A stretch of DNA of 7,855 nt from NCBI GenBank assembly GCA_026417195.1, contig JAOADS010000103.1, positions 1 to 7,855 on the forward strand, written 5' to 3'. The stretch is from Ignavibacteria bacterium. Lineage in GTDB: Bacteria > Bacteroidota > Ignavibacteria > Tepidaquicellales > OLB5. The notes beneath the pieces were generated by a model. That model was not told the DNA's origin. It did no database searches and saw nothing but the letters and a program-made list of their open reading frames with translations. Shown one piece after another: positions 1 through 6,671 of the stretch (position 1 is the first letter of the stretch; each line of letters starts with the position of its first letter). The translations under genes and the position numbers were made by a program.

Positions 1-2996
1 TCGCTGAGCTTAGCCTTATAGTTTTTATAAATCTGGTGTAATAATGAATGGGCTTTACGTGAAGTTGTCCATTCATTTGTGAAATCTAATGTGTCTATCC
101 TGAAATTAGGATTTTCAAGATGCTTTAAAAATGTATCCTTTTTCAAGGAGGTACCAGCTCTGATAATCATACTTCCGTCTATGTCTCTTATACCCAGCGA
201 TTCTTTACCATCAAACAGTTCACCTAGTTTCTGTGCAAGTTTTTTGTTTAAGTTTTTGATAGAATCACGTCTTTCTTCTTCAAGTTTTTCAAGTCTTCTT
301 TTTTCTTCCTTTTTTGTTTCAGTGTCTCTTTGTTTTCTTGCAAATAATTTTTTATTGATAACAATACCTTTCATTCCCGGAGGTGCTTTCAGAGATGCAT
401 CTTTAACATCACCCGCTTTGTCACCGAATATAGCTCTTAGCAGTTTTTCTTCAGGTGTTGGTTCTGTTTCTCCCTTAGGGGTAACTTTGCCAATCAGTAT
501 ATCATTTTCTTTTACTTCAGCTCCGATTCTAACTATACCGTCTTCATCTAAATCTTTTGTTGCCTCTTCACTTACATTCGGTATATCCCTCGTTAATTCT
601 TCTTCTCCGCGTTTTGTATCTCTTACCTGAAGGTTAAATTCTTCAATATGAATTGAGGTGTAAATATCTTCTGCAACTATTCTTTCACTGATTACGATGG
701 CATCTTCAAAATTATAACCTTTCCATGGCATAAACGCCACAAGTATGCTTCTGCCGAGAGCAAGTTCACCTTTCTCTGTTGCAGCTCCGTCAGCCAAAAC
801 ATCTCCCTTTTTAACTTTCTGCCCGACTGATACTATTGGTTTCTGATTAAATGAAGTATCTTGATTTGTCCTTAAAAATTTTACGAGATTATATACTTTT
901 ACTTCCGTGTCCTCAAAACTTACTAATGCCTCATCCGAGTTTTTATCAATCTCATACCTTACAATTATTTTATCCGCAGATACATGTTCAACAACACCGT
1001 CTGCTTCAGCTAATAATAATGTTCTTGAATCACGAGCTATTATCTTTTCAAAGCCTGTTCCTACCAGGGGGGCTTCGGGTTTCATCAGAGGAACTGCCTG
1101 ACGCTGCATATTAGAACCCATAAGAGCCCTGTTAGCATCATCATGCTCAAGGAAGGGAATGAGAGCTGCAGCAGCGCTTACTATCTGATTAGGCGCAATA
1201 TCCATGTATTGGACTTCTTCAGGCTTTACGATCGGGAAATCTCCTTTATGTCTGGCTTTTATTCTTTCATCTACTATTCTGTTACCTTCTACTTTTACAT
1301 TAGCTTGTGCTATTATGAAATTATCTTCCTTTTCAGCTGACAAATAATGTATCTCATCTGTAATTCTTCCGTTTTTAACTTTAAGATAGGGAGTTTCAAT
1401 AAAGCCGAAATCACTTATTCGGGCATGTGTGCATAGGGAGGAAATTAGACCGATATTTGGACCTTCAGGGGTTTCGATGGGGCAAAGTCTGCCATAGTGA
1501 GTGTAATGGACATCTCTTACTTCAAATCCAGCTCTCTCACGGGAAAGACCACCGGGACCGAGAGCACTTACCCTGCGTTTATGCGTCATTTCACTTAAAG
1601 GATTTACCTGATCCATATATTGGGATAACTGACTGGTACCGAAAAATGATACAAGGGCAGTTGTAATAGTTCTTGCACTAACCAGATTTGCCGGTGTTAT
1701 ATTCTCTTCATCATGTATGCTCATTCTTTCCCTGATTGTTCTTGCCATTCGTGCAAGACCAACGTTAAACTGAGCTGCCAGTTGTTCTCCTATAGATCTT
1801 ACTCTTCTGTTTCCGAGGTGGTCGATATCGTCAACTTCTCGTTTTCCTGCTTCAAGATCTATGAGATAATTAATTATGGAGATTATATCTTCCTTGGTTA
1901 ATACTGTTACGTTTGAGGGAATAGACAATCCTAATTTATAGTTTAACTTATATCTTCCAACCTCACCAAGGTCATATTTCTTTTCATTGAAAAACAATTT
2001 GTCAACCAAGGTCTTTGCAGTTTCATCGTCTTCAGGCCTTATCTGTTCAGAGAGTTGTTCCAAAGCATCGACTTCTGAAGATGTAGCGTCTTTAATAAGA
2101 GTGTTGGCGATAAGTGATTCGTCAATAGGTCTGTCAAACTTAAATATCTTAACTCTGGTGACTGAAGAGTGATTGATTTTTTCTATCAGCTCTTCATCTA
2201 TTACTGATGCTCTTTCAGCTATTAATTCTCCGGTTTCTTTATCTACCAGGTCATCGGCTAGTTGTTTTCCGATATAATTTTTAAGATCTTTCTTTTCAGC
2301 TATTTCTAATAAATTAAACAGTTCTAGAATTTCATCATTAGTTGAATAACCAAGTGCTCTCAATATTGTTGTAACAGGGAACTTTTTGCGTCTGTCTATA
2401 TATGCAAAGAGGCAGTTGTTAATATCTGTAGTAAACTCAACCCATGATCCTTTCATTGGAATAATTCTCGCAGAATAGAGTTTCGTACCGTTCTGGTGTG
2501 TTGATTCACTGAAAACAACTCCCGGTGCTCTGTGAAGCTGAGAAACTATTACTCTTTCAGCTCCATTGATTACAAAGCTGCCGTAAGGTGTCATATATGG
2601 GATATTTCCCATATAAACTTCATTAACAATTGTATTCGAGAATTCCTTAGCTTCTTTATTAGGCTTTGTTGAAAGCTTAAGTTTTGCTTTGAGTATGGCA
2701 GCATAAGTCAACCCCTGTTCCTGACATTCTCTAATTGAGTAATGAGGTTTTTCAATTGAGTATTCTATAAATTCTAGTATAGCAGTCTCCCTAGTATCTG
2801 TAATAGGGAAGGTACGGTTAAATACAGCCTGCATCCCTATGTCTTTTCTTTCTGCAGGCGGAATATCTTCCTGCAAGAATTCCTTGAAAGATTGAAGCTG
2901 AACGTTCAGAAGATCTGGAGTATCAGTGTGCTTTCCAGATTTTGATAGCGATATCCTTTCGCCGTTAAATTTAATTTTAGATAGGTCTATAGACAT
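1..2996 (-). CDS. rpoB: DNA-directed RNA polymerase subunit beta (N-terminal 998 codons, cut by window edge)
   Basis: Beta subunit of RNA polymerase, forming one side of the active-site cleft and the rifampicin pocket. The frame is open from ATG at 2996 (MSIDLSKIKFNGER) to the window edge with no stop. The start is supported by AGAGAGG 9 nt upstream. Visible blocks are YGSFVINGAERVIVSQLHR, VDDIDHLGNRRVRSIGEQL, the rifampicin cluster at about residues 451-483 (SQLSQYMDQVNPLSE, THKRRVSALGPGG), CPIETPEGPNIGL, and GYNFEDAI with acidic E764/D765. D462, H472 and S477 match E. coli D516, H526 and S531, so the pocket looks rifampicin-sensitive. From about residue 889 a highly charged helical insert begins, at the place of E. 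coli SI2. The window ends inside or just after it, so the catalytic lysines and C-terminal clamp lie outside. rplL is upstream; rpoC is expected downstream. Confidence 0.98.
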   Translation of the reverse strand, partial: MSIDLSKIKFNGERISLSKSGKHTDTPDLLNVQLQSFKEFLQEDIPPAERKDIGMQAVFNRTFPITDTRETAILEFIEYSIEKPHYSIRECQEQGLTYAAILKAKLKLSTKPNKEAKEFSNTIVNEVYMGNIPYMTPYGSFVINGAERVIVSQLHRAPGVVFSESTHQNGTKLYSARIIPMKGSWVEFTTDINNCLFAYIDRRKKFPVTTILRALGYSTNDEILELFNLLEIAEKKDLKNYIGKQLADDLVDKETGELIAERASVIDEELIEKINHSSVTRVKIFKFDRPIDESLIANTLIKDATSSEVDALEQLSEQIRPEDDETAKTLVDKLFFNEKKYDLGEVGRYKLNYKLGLSIPSNVTVLTKEDIISIINYLIDLEAGKREVDDIDHLGNRRVRSIGEQLAAQFNVGLARMARTIRERMSIHDEENITPANLVSARTITTALVSFFGTSQLSQYMDQVNPLSEMTHKRRVSALGPGGLSRERAGFEVRDVHYTHYGRLCPIETPEGPNIGLISSLCTHARISDFGFIETPYLKVKNGRITDEIHYLSAEKEDNFIIAQANVKVEGNRIVDERIKARHKGDFPIVKPEEVQYMDIAPNQIVSAAAALIPFLEHDDANRALMGSNMQRQAVPLMKPEAPLVGTGFEKIIARDSRTLLLAEADGVVEHVSADKIIVRYEIDKNSDEALVSFEDTEVKVYNLVKFLRTNQDTSFNQKPIVSVGQKVKKGDVLADGAATEKGELALGRSILVAFMPWKGYNFEDAIVISERIVAEDIYTSIHIEEFNLQVRDTKRGEEELTRDIPNVSEEATKDLDEDGIVRIGAEVKENDILIGKVTPKGETEPTPEEKLLRAIFGDKAGDVKDASLKAPPGMKGIVINKKLFARKQRDTETKKEEKRRLEKLEEERRDSIKNLNKKLAQKLGELFDGKESLGIRDIDGSMIIRAGTSLKKDTFLKHLENPNFRIDTLDFTNEWTTSRKAHSLLHQIYKNYKAKLS

Positions 2997-3005
2997 GTTT
3001 GTTTT

Positions 3006-3012
3006 CCTCTCT
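3006..3012 (-). promoter_or_regulatory. Shine-Dalgarno of rpoB
   Basis: The minus strand reads AGAGAGG, ending 9 nt before the rpoB ATG. This is a good match to the anti-SD sequence and fixes the start. Several neighbours (secE, nusG, rplK, rpmG, birA) lack such a site, so its presence suggests rpoB depends on independent ribosome entry after the 150-nt spacer. Confidence 0.75.
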
Positions 3013-3041
3013 CCGAAGTAACAGAGATTTAATAAAATAGA

Positions 3042-3078
3042 TTACAGGCAGACTGGTTTAACAACAGTTTGCCTGTAA
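3042..3078 (-). promoter_or_regulatory. rplL-rpoB intercistronic hairpin (possible attenuator or RNA processing site)
   Basis: Seen directly: arms at 3065-3078 (RNA 5' arm, TTACAGGCAAACTG) and 3042-3055 (3' arm, CAGTCTGCCTGTAA) pair over 14 positions with one A-C mismatch, around a 9-nt loop. The sequence after the stem is AT-rich but has no continuous U run, so it is not a textbook terminator. It lies in the 150-nt spacer between rplL and rpoB. In E. coli this spacer carries a partial terminator and an RNase III site that lower rpoBC expression relative to the ribosomal genes. A similar role here is inferred from position and structure. Confidence 0.6.
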
Positions 3079-3146
3079 ATTTACTTGTATTAAAAAGTAT
3101 TGAAATAGGTTAATCAGCTGTTAAGCCTAAAGAAATTGTAGTTATT

Positions 3147-3527
3147 TTATTTTAATTCGATTTTAGCACCAGCTGCTTCAAGTTCACTTTTCAGCTTTTC
3201 AGCATCAGCTTTTGACAGTCCTTCCTTAACAGGTTTCGGTGCGCCCTCAACAAGTGCCTTTGCTTCAGTAAGTCCCAGTCCGGTAGCATTTTTAACAGCC
3301 TTGATGACATTGATTTTTTGTGCTCCGGCATCAACCAAAACAACTGAAAATTCTGTCTTCTCTTCAGCAGGTGCTCCTGATGGTGCTGCACCTGTGGTTG
3401 CACCAGCCATTACGACTGGGGCAGCTGCAGTTACTCCGAACTTATCTTCAAGAGCTTTTTTTAATTCCGATGCTTCAAGAAGTGAAAGGTTACTGATTTT
3501 TTCAACTAATTCTTCTACTACAGACAT
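3147..3527 (-). CDS. rplL: 50S ribosomal protein L7/L12
   Basis: Stalk protein of the large subunit. Dimers bind the L10 C-terminal helix and recruit and stimulate the translation GTPases. At 126 residues it is normal length. The N-terminal dimerisation domain (about 1-33, MSVVEELVEKISNLSLLEAS) is followed by an Ala/Gly/Pro-rich flexible hinge (about 34-55, including TTGAAPSGAPAEE). The C-terminal factor-binding domain has the conserved KINVIKAVKNATGLGLTEAK and ends GAKIELK. Start ATG at 3527 has AAGGAG 10 nt upstream, the best Shine-Dalgarno in the window, which suits a protein made in several copies per ribosome. It follows rplJ after 27 nt and precedes the rpoB spacer. Confidence 0.98.
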   Translation of the reverse strand: MSVVEELVEKISNLSLLEASELKKALEDKFGVTAAAPVVMAGATTGAAPSGAPAEEKTEFSVVLVDAGAQKINVIKAVKNATGLGLTEAKALVEGAPKPVKEGLSKADAEKLKSELEAAGAKIELK

Positions 3528-3537
3528 TTTATTTATT

Positions 3538-3543
3538 CTCCTT
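3538..3543 (-). promoter_or_regulatory. Shine-Dalgarno of rplL
   Basis: The minus strand reads AAGGAG, 10 nt before the rplL ATG, in the AT-rich 27-nt rplJ-rplL spacer. It is a near-perfect anti-SD match, and stronger than the site of the preceding rplJ, for which I see none. This fits the need for excess L7/L12 over L10. Confidence 0.8.
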
Positions 3544-3554
3544 GATTAATTTAA

Positions 3555-4088
3555 TTAATTCTTTTTTTTAGCAACTTCTTCAATCACAGATGCTAGGTCT
3601 CTTATTACTGCATTGATTGAACCTACTATACCTGAAATTGGAGCCTGGAGACTGCTAATGATTGAAGAAATGATTTCAGGTTTAGAAGGTAAAGAAGCAA
3701 GTTCATTTAAACTTTTGTTCCCATATACTTTGTTTTCAACTATTGCTATTTTTAACTTCGGTTTCTCACTCTTATCATAAAACTTTTTAAGTATCTTGGC
3801 AGGGGATATAGGATCATCATAGGCAAAAATCACTCCTGTTGGTCCTTTCAAGGTTTCATTTATTTTATCTGAAAGTTCTGAAAAACTACTTCTTTTGTTT
3901 TCAAGTGCTTTTTTTATTAATGTATTCTTGAAAACTTTATAGTCAATTTTTGCTGAGAAAAATTCATCTCTTAATTCATTGGTTTCCTTTACTGTAAGTC
4001 CTGTAAAGTCTGTTAGGTAAATACTTGATGCTTTTTCTAATTTTTCCTCAATCTCTGCTACTGAATTTATCTTATCCTGTTTTTTCAT
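3555..4088 (-). CDS. rplJ: 50S ribosomal protein L10
   Basis: Base of the ribosomal stalk. Its N-terminal domain binds 23S rRNA next to L11 and its C-terminal helix carries L7/L12 dimers. At 177 residues it is normal to slightly long. Family landmarks are LTDFTGLTV (about 25-33), FKNTLIKKAL (about 53-62) and LKGPTGVIF (about 80-88). The predicted amphipathic helix at about 155-174 is followed by a Lys-rich end (KKKN). Start ATG at 4088 lies 18 nt after the rplA stop, with no clear Shine-Dalgarno in the TCAAAATTTTATCTAAAG spacer. In E. coli the L10-L12 complex represses this operon through a long rplJ leader; no such leader fits here. Confidence 0.97.
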   Translation of the reverse strand: MKKQDKINSVAEIEEKLEKASSIYLTDFTGLTVKETNELRDEFFSAKIDYKVFKNTLIKKALENKRSSFSELSDKINETLKGPTGVIFAYDDPISPAKILKKFYDKSEKPKLKIAIVENKVYGNKSLNELASLPSKPEIISSIISSLQAPISGIVGSINAVIRDLASVIEEVAKKKN

Positions 4089-4106
4089 CTTTAGATAAAA
4101 TTTTGA

Positions 4107-4802
4107 TTAGTGATGTGTAATTTCATTTCTGCTGATTTTAAGTCCCGGACCCATTGTACTTGTCAGTGTAACTGTTTTTACATACTGACCTTTTGAAGTA
4201 GCTGGTTTTAATTTCAATACCTGATTTATGAAGGTATGAATATTTTCTTCCAACTGTTTATTGTCGAAAGAAACTTTCCCAACACATGCATGAACGATCC
4301 CGGCTTTATCTACTCTGAATTCAATTCTTCCGGCTTTTACTTCCTTCACGGCTTTTGCAATGTCCTGTGTTACTGTACCGCTTTTGGGATTAGGCATTAG
4401 TCCTTTAGGCCCTAAAATTTTACCAAGTTTGCCAAGCTCGCTCATCGTATCTGGCGAGGCTATTATAACATCACAATCAGCCCAGCCTTCCTGTATTTTT
4501 TTCAGATAATCCTCATATCCTACATAATCAGCACCTGCCTTCAAAGCTTCATCGTGTCTTTCAGGTTTAGTAATTACCAAAACTCTCACACTTTTTCCTG
4601 TACCATGTGGAAGTGAAACTGTTCCTCTGACAAGCTGATCAGCCTGTCTGGGATCCACTCCGAGTCTCATAGCAATATCTATTGATTCATTAAACCTGGA
4701 CTTAGCCGCTTCTTTTAGAGAAGCAATAGCTTCACTGATTGAATACTCTTTTTTCAGATCAATTTTGGAAAGAATTTCTTTTCTCTTTTTAGTAATTTTC
4801 AT
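4107..4802 (-). CDS. rplA: 50S ribosomal protein L1
   Basis: Large-subunit protein of the mobile L1 arm, which helps release deacylated tRNA from the E site. In many bacteria it also represses its own rplK-rplA message. The 231 residues match the usual length. The two-domain L1 fold is recognisable from RFNESIDIAMRLGVDPRQAD (about 36-55), RGTVSLPHGTGK (59-70), the signature GKILGPKGLMPNPKSGTVT (127-145) and the end STMGPGLKI. Start ATG at 4802 is 4 nt after the rplK stop; AGAGGG within the last rplK codons serves as its Shine-Dalgarno. This arrangement suggests translational coupling to rplK, as in other rplKA pairs. Confidence 0.98.
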   Translation of the reverse strand: MKITKKRKEILSKIDLKKEYSISEAIASLKEAAKSRFNESIDIAMRLGVDPRQADQLVRGTVSLPHGTGKSVRVLVITKPERHDEALKAGADYVGYEDYLKKIQEGWADCDVIIASPDTMSELGKLGKILGPKGLMPNPKSGTVTQDIAKAVKEVKAGRIEFRVDKAGIVHACVGKVSFDNKQLEENIHTFINQVLKLKPATSKGQYVKTVTLTSTMGPGLKISRNEITHH

Positions 4803-4806
4803 AATA

Positions 4807-5232
4807 TTAACCCTCTATTGTAATTCCCATACTTCTTGCCGTTCCGGCTATGATTTTATATGCGGATTCCAATGTTCTGGCATTCAGATCTTTCATTTTC
4901 AGATTTGCAATTTCCTCAACCTGCTTCTTTGTTACCTTTCCAACCTTGTTTCTGTTTGATTGAGGACTTCCTTTTTCAATTTTGGCTGCCTTCATTAACA
5001 ATACTGCAGCAGGCGGAGTTTTGGTGATAAAGGTAAAAGACTTATCTGAATAGATAGTGATTATAACCGGAATTATCAGTCCCTGATCTTTCTGTGTTCT
5101 GGCGTTAAATTGTTTACAGAACTCTATACCGTTGACTCCGCGCTGACCAAGAGCCGGACCTACAGGCGGGGCCATAGTAGCCTGCCCGGCAGGGATTTGA
5201 AGTTTTACATAACCAACTATTTTTTTCGCCAT
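4807..5232 (-). CDS. rplK: 50S ribosomal protein L11
   Basis: Stalk-base protein that binds the GTPase-centre helices of 23S rRNA. It is needed for RelA activation and is the target region of thiopeptide antibiotics. Its 141 residues match the family. The N-terminal domain has APPVGPALGQRGVNGIEFCK with P22, P23 and P26 intact, the residues associated with thiostrepton binding, so a sensitive-type L11 is expected. FTFITKTPPAAVLL lies mid-protein. The rRNA-binding C-terminal domain ends GTARSMGITIEG. Start ATG at 5232 follows nusG by 16 nt, with an A/T-rich spacer and no Shine-Dalgarno. The rplA Shine-Dalgarno is embedded in its last codons. Confidence 0.98.
   Translation of the reverse strand: MAKKIVGYVKLQIPAGQATMAPPVGPALGQRGVNGIEFCKQFNARTQKDQGLIIPVIITIYSDKSFTFITKTPPAAVLLMKAAKIEKGSPQSNRNKVGKVTKKQVEEIANLKMKDLNARTLESAYKIIAGTARSMGITIEG
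4811..4816 (-). promoter_or_regulatory. Shine-Dalgarno of rplA inside the rplK 3' end
   Basis: The minus strand reads AGAGGG, 8 nt before the rplA ATG and overlapping the last sense codons of rplK (ATA GAG GGT). Ribosomes finishing rplK cover this site, which supports coupled translation and equal L11:L1 output. Confidence 0.65.
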
Positions 5233-5248
5233 ATTATTTTTTAGTATA

Positions 5249-5812
5249 TTATTTTTCTTTTTCTATCTGAGCAAAATCCAGTTCAATAGGAGTTTTTCTT
5301 CCGAAGATACTAACCATTACCTTAACCTTCATTCTTTCTAAATTTATTTCATCTATCGTTCCGTTGAAGTTAACGAAAGGACCACTTATTACTTTCACAA
5401 AATCTCCCTTTTCAAACTGCATATCAATTTTTTCTTTCGTGTCTGATTCACTTATTCTTCCGAGAATTCTTTTAACTTCATCATCCCTTAAAGCAACTGC
5501 TTCGTTTTTCTGATCTCCTACCATTTTTAATACAGAAGGCGCCCGTGAAATGAAGTTTTGTATTTCCTTATCAAGAATTGCTTCCACTAATACATATCCG
5601 GGGAAAAAATTTTTATATTTAACTTTCTTTTTGCCTGCTTTCAGTTCAAAAACTTTCTCTTCAGGTATCAGGACCTGTCTTATCTTGTGTTCAAGATGAT
5701 TTTCCGCAATTTCTGTTTCAAGAAAATTTTTTACTCTTTTTTCATGTCCGGTTATAGTTCTTATAGCATACCACCTTGGAGTAAATGATTGACTATTTTC
5801 GGTTGTGGCCAT
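5249..5812 (-). CDS. nusG: Transcription termination/antitermination factor NusG
   Basis: Elongation factor that binds the RNA polymerase clamp through its NGN domain. Its KOW domain contacts Rho or ribosomal protein S10. The 187 residues fit the family. The NGN domain spans about 12-120, with RWYAIRTITGHEKRV (13-27) and KNFFPGYVLV (67-76). The KOW domain spans about 133-185, with FEKGDFVKVISGPFVNFNG (133-151) and the end SIFGRKTPIELDF. A short Ser/Thr-rich N-terminal extension (MATTENSQSFT) precedes the NGN fold. Start ATG at 5812 lies 3 nt after the secE stop; no Shine-Dalgarno is visible, so coupling to secE is likely. No lineage insert like that of some thermophile NusGs is present. Confidence 0.97.
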   Translation of the reverse strand: MATTENSQSFTPRWYAIRTITGHEKRVKNFLETEIAENHLEHKIRQVLIPEEKVFELKAGKKKVKYKNFFPGYVLVEAILDKEIQNFISRAPSVLKMVGDQKNEAVALRDDEVKRILGRISESDTKEKIDMQFEKGDFVKVISGPFVNFNGTIDEINLERMKVKVMVSIFGRKTPIELDFAQIEKEK

Positions 5813-5815
5813 GTT

Positions 5816-5998
5816 TTAAAAAATAACTTTCAGACCTTCATTTATAATCTTGTCAACTATGTAAACAAAAACTGCAAAAATCAGGGAAGTAACTATTACC
5901 ACTATAGTTGACTCTTTAAGTTCTTCACGCTTTGGCCATGTTACCTTCTTCATTTCTTTGACTATATCTGTGAAGAAATTTATTATTTTCTCTTTCAA
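5816..5998 (-). CDS. secE: Preprotein translocase subunit SecE (TTG start)
   Basis: Small essential subunit of the SecYEG channel in the inner membrane, bracing the two halves of SecY. At 60 residues it is the short single-span form usual outside enterobacteria. The amphipathic N-terminal helix contains the hallmark KEMKKVTWPKREEL (about 14-27). One transmembrane segment follows at about 31-49 (STIVVIVTSLIFAVFVYIV). The start codon is TTG at 5998: the 14 codons upstream in this frame contain a TAA and no ATG or GTG. No Shine-Dalgarno is visible in the A/T-rich 42-nt gap after tRNA-Trp. The next in-frame ATG, at codon 16, would remove most of the amphipathic helix. Confidence 0.93.
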   Translation of the reverse strand: MKEKIINFFTDIVKEMKKVTWPKREELKESTIVVIVTSLIFAVFVYIVDKIINEGLKVIF

Positions 5999-6040
5999 TA
6001 TTATAGTATATTTACTTTTTTATTTAAGCAGTTCTTCTTG

Positions 6041-6113
6041 CACGTCAGGAGGGACTCGAACCCCCAACCTGCGGTTTTGGAGACCGCTGCTCTACCAATT
6101 GAGCCACTGACGT
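6041..6113 (-). tRNA. tRNA-Trp (anticodon CCA)
   Basis: This 73-nt cloverleaf has acceptor stem ACGTCAG/CTGACGT, D arm GCTC...GAGC with GG in the loop, anticodon stem GCGGT/ACCGC with loop CTCCAAA (CCA at 6078-6080), T arm with TTCGAGT loop and discriminator G. The 3' CCA is not encoded. It begins 2 nt after the rpmG stop codon and ends 42 nt before secE. Linkage of tRNA-Trp to secE-nusG is common in bacteria. Confidence 0.97.
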
Positions 6114-6115
6114 AA

Positions 6116-6277
6116 CTATTTGGTTTCCTTGTGAACAGTTCTTTTAGAGCAGTGCCTGCAGAACTTTTTGTATTCAACTCTGCCGGAATGTTTGGTTTTG
6201 TTTTTAGTAGTGCTGTAGTTTCTGTTTTTACATTCCGAACATTCAAGAGTTATTATCAGTCTGCCATCTTTAGCCAT
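6116..6277 (-). CDS. rpmG: 50S ribosomal protein L33
   Basis: Small basic protein of the large subunit near the E site. The frame encodes 53 residues, beginning MAKDGRLIITLECSEC and ending HCSKRTVHKETK, with stop TAG at 6116-6118. Two CxxC pairs (C13/C16 and C40/C43) form the zinc ribbon of the zinc-binding L33 type. Between them YSTTKNKTKHSGRVEYKKFC is typical of the family, and the length is normal. Start ATG at 6277 lies 25 nt after tRNA-Gly with no Shine-Dalgarno. The gene is wedged between two tRNAs, with only 2 nt separating its stop from tRNA-Trp, and takes the place where tuf is found in many relatives. Confidence 0.95.
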   Translation of the reverse strand: MAKDGRLIITLECSECKNRNYSTTKNKTKHSGRVEYKKFCRHCSKRTVHKETK

Positions 6278-6302
6278 TACTTATAAATTTTTTTACTCTG
6301 TG

Positions 6303-6375
6303 AGCGGGAGACGGGACTCGAACCCGCGACCAACAGCTTGGAAGGCTGTGACTCTACCAACTGAGTTACTCCCGC
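6303..6375 (-). tRNA. tRNA-Gly (anticodon TCC)
   Basis: This 73-nt cloverleaf has acceptor GCGGGAG/CTCCCGC, D arm ACTC...GAGT, anticodon stem ACAGC/GCTGT with loop CTTCCAA (TCC at 6340-6342), T arm GCGGG/CCCGT with TTCGAGT loop and discriminator T. No encoded CCA (TCA follows). It reads GGA and GGG codons. The 25-nt leader separating it from tRNA-Thr contains CTGAGTTA, complementary to nt 8-15 of this tRNA. Confidence 0.97.
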
Positions 6376-6397
6376 ATATTTAACTCAGCTTTATTAA

Positions 6398-6473
<76 letters not shown>

Positions 6474-6542
6474 ACAGAAAAATTGTAAAGTTTTATTTGA
6501 AATTATTTTTATTTTCAGCTGATGTGTTAGATTTTTTAAGAG

Positions 6543-6625
6543 TGGGTAGGGAAGGATTCGAACCTCCGAAGGCATAAGCCGTCAGATTTACAGTCTGATG
6601 CGTTTGACCGCTTCGCTACCTACCC
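6543..6625 (-). tRNA. tRNA-Tyr (anticodon GTA)
   Basis: An 83-nt class II tRNA with acceptor GGGTAGG/CCTACCC, extended D region, anticodon stem TCAGA/TCTGA with loop CTGTAAA (GTA at 6589-6591), long variable arm (CGGCTTATGCCTTC), T arm GGAGG/CCTTC with TTCGAAT loop, and discriminator A. CCA is not encoded. It is the first gene after the predicted promoter and heads the tRNA cluster. Confidence 0.97.
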
Positions 6626-6640
6626 TTATTTTTCAAACTT

Positions 6641-6671
6641 CAAAAATATCTAAAATTTATTCTAAAATCAA
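6641..6671 (-). promoter_or_regulatory. Predicted Bacteroidota-type promoter for the tRNA/rpmG/secE transcript
   Basis: The minus strand has TTG (6669-6671), a 20-nt spacer, then TATTTTTG (6641-6648), an exact match to the TAnnTTTG -7 element known from Bacteroidota with a -33 TTG. A sigma70-style reading (TTGATT, 17 nt, TATTTT) uses the same bases. Transcription would begin about 10 nt before tRNA-Tyr at 6625, giving a very short leader typical of tRNA operons. No start-site data are available, so this is inference from motif and position. Confidence 0.6.

Noticed and set aside
79..630. Plus-strand open frame of 183 codons, Ser/Phe-rich
   Set aside because: It is antisense to the intact, highly conserved rpoB frame. 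Its Ser/Phe/Leu bias is the mirror of Lys/Glu/Arg-rich rpoB codons, and it shows no family motif.
3006..3029. Small hairpin CTCT...AGAG hiding the rpoB Shine-Dalgarno
   Set aside because: Only 4 pairs with a 10-nt loop; too weak to claim as a riboregulator.
3301..3549. Plus-strand open frame opposite rplL
   Set aside because: The Ala/Pro-rich text is the complement of the L7/L12 hinge codons; the minus-strand frame is an unmistakable L7/L12.
3561..3571. Run of T on the plus strand as a terminator
   Set aside because: It encodes the Lys-rich C terminus of L10 on the other strand, and no plus-strand gene ends here.
5999..6010. TATAAT-like sequence just before secE as a promoter
   Set aside because: It abuts the TTG start codon, leaving no 5' leader, and I see no -35/-33 partner upstream; AT-rich chance is likelier.
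6001..6246. Minus-strand frame of about 81 codons running through rpmG and tRNA-Trp
   Set aside because: It is out of frame with L33 and reads through the tRNA; the L33 frame at 6116-6277 explains the sequence.
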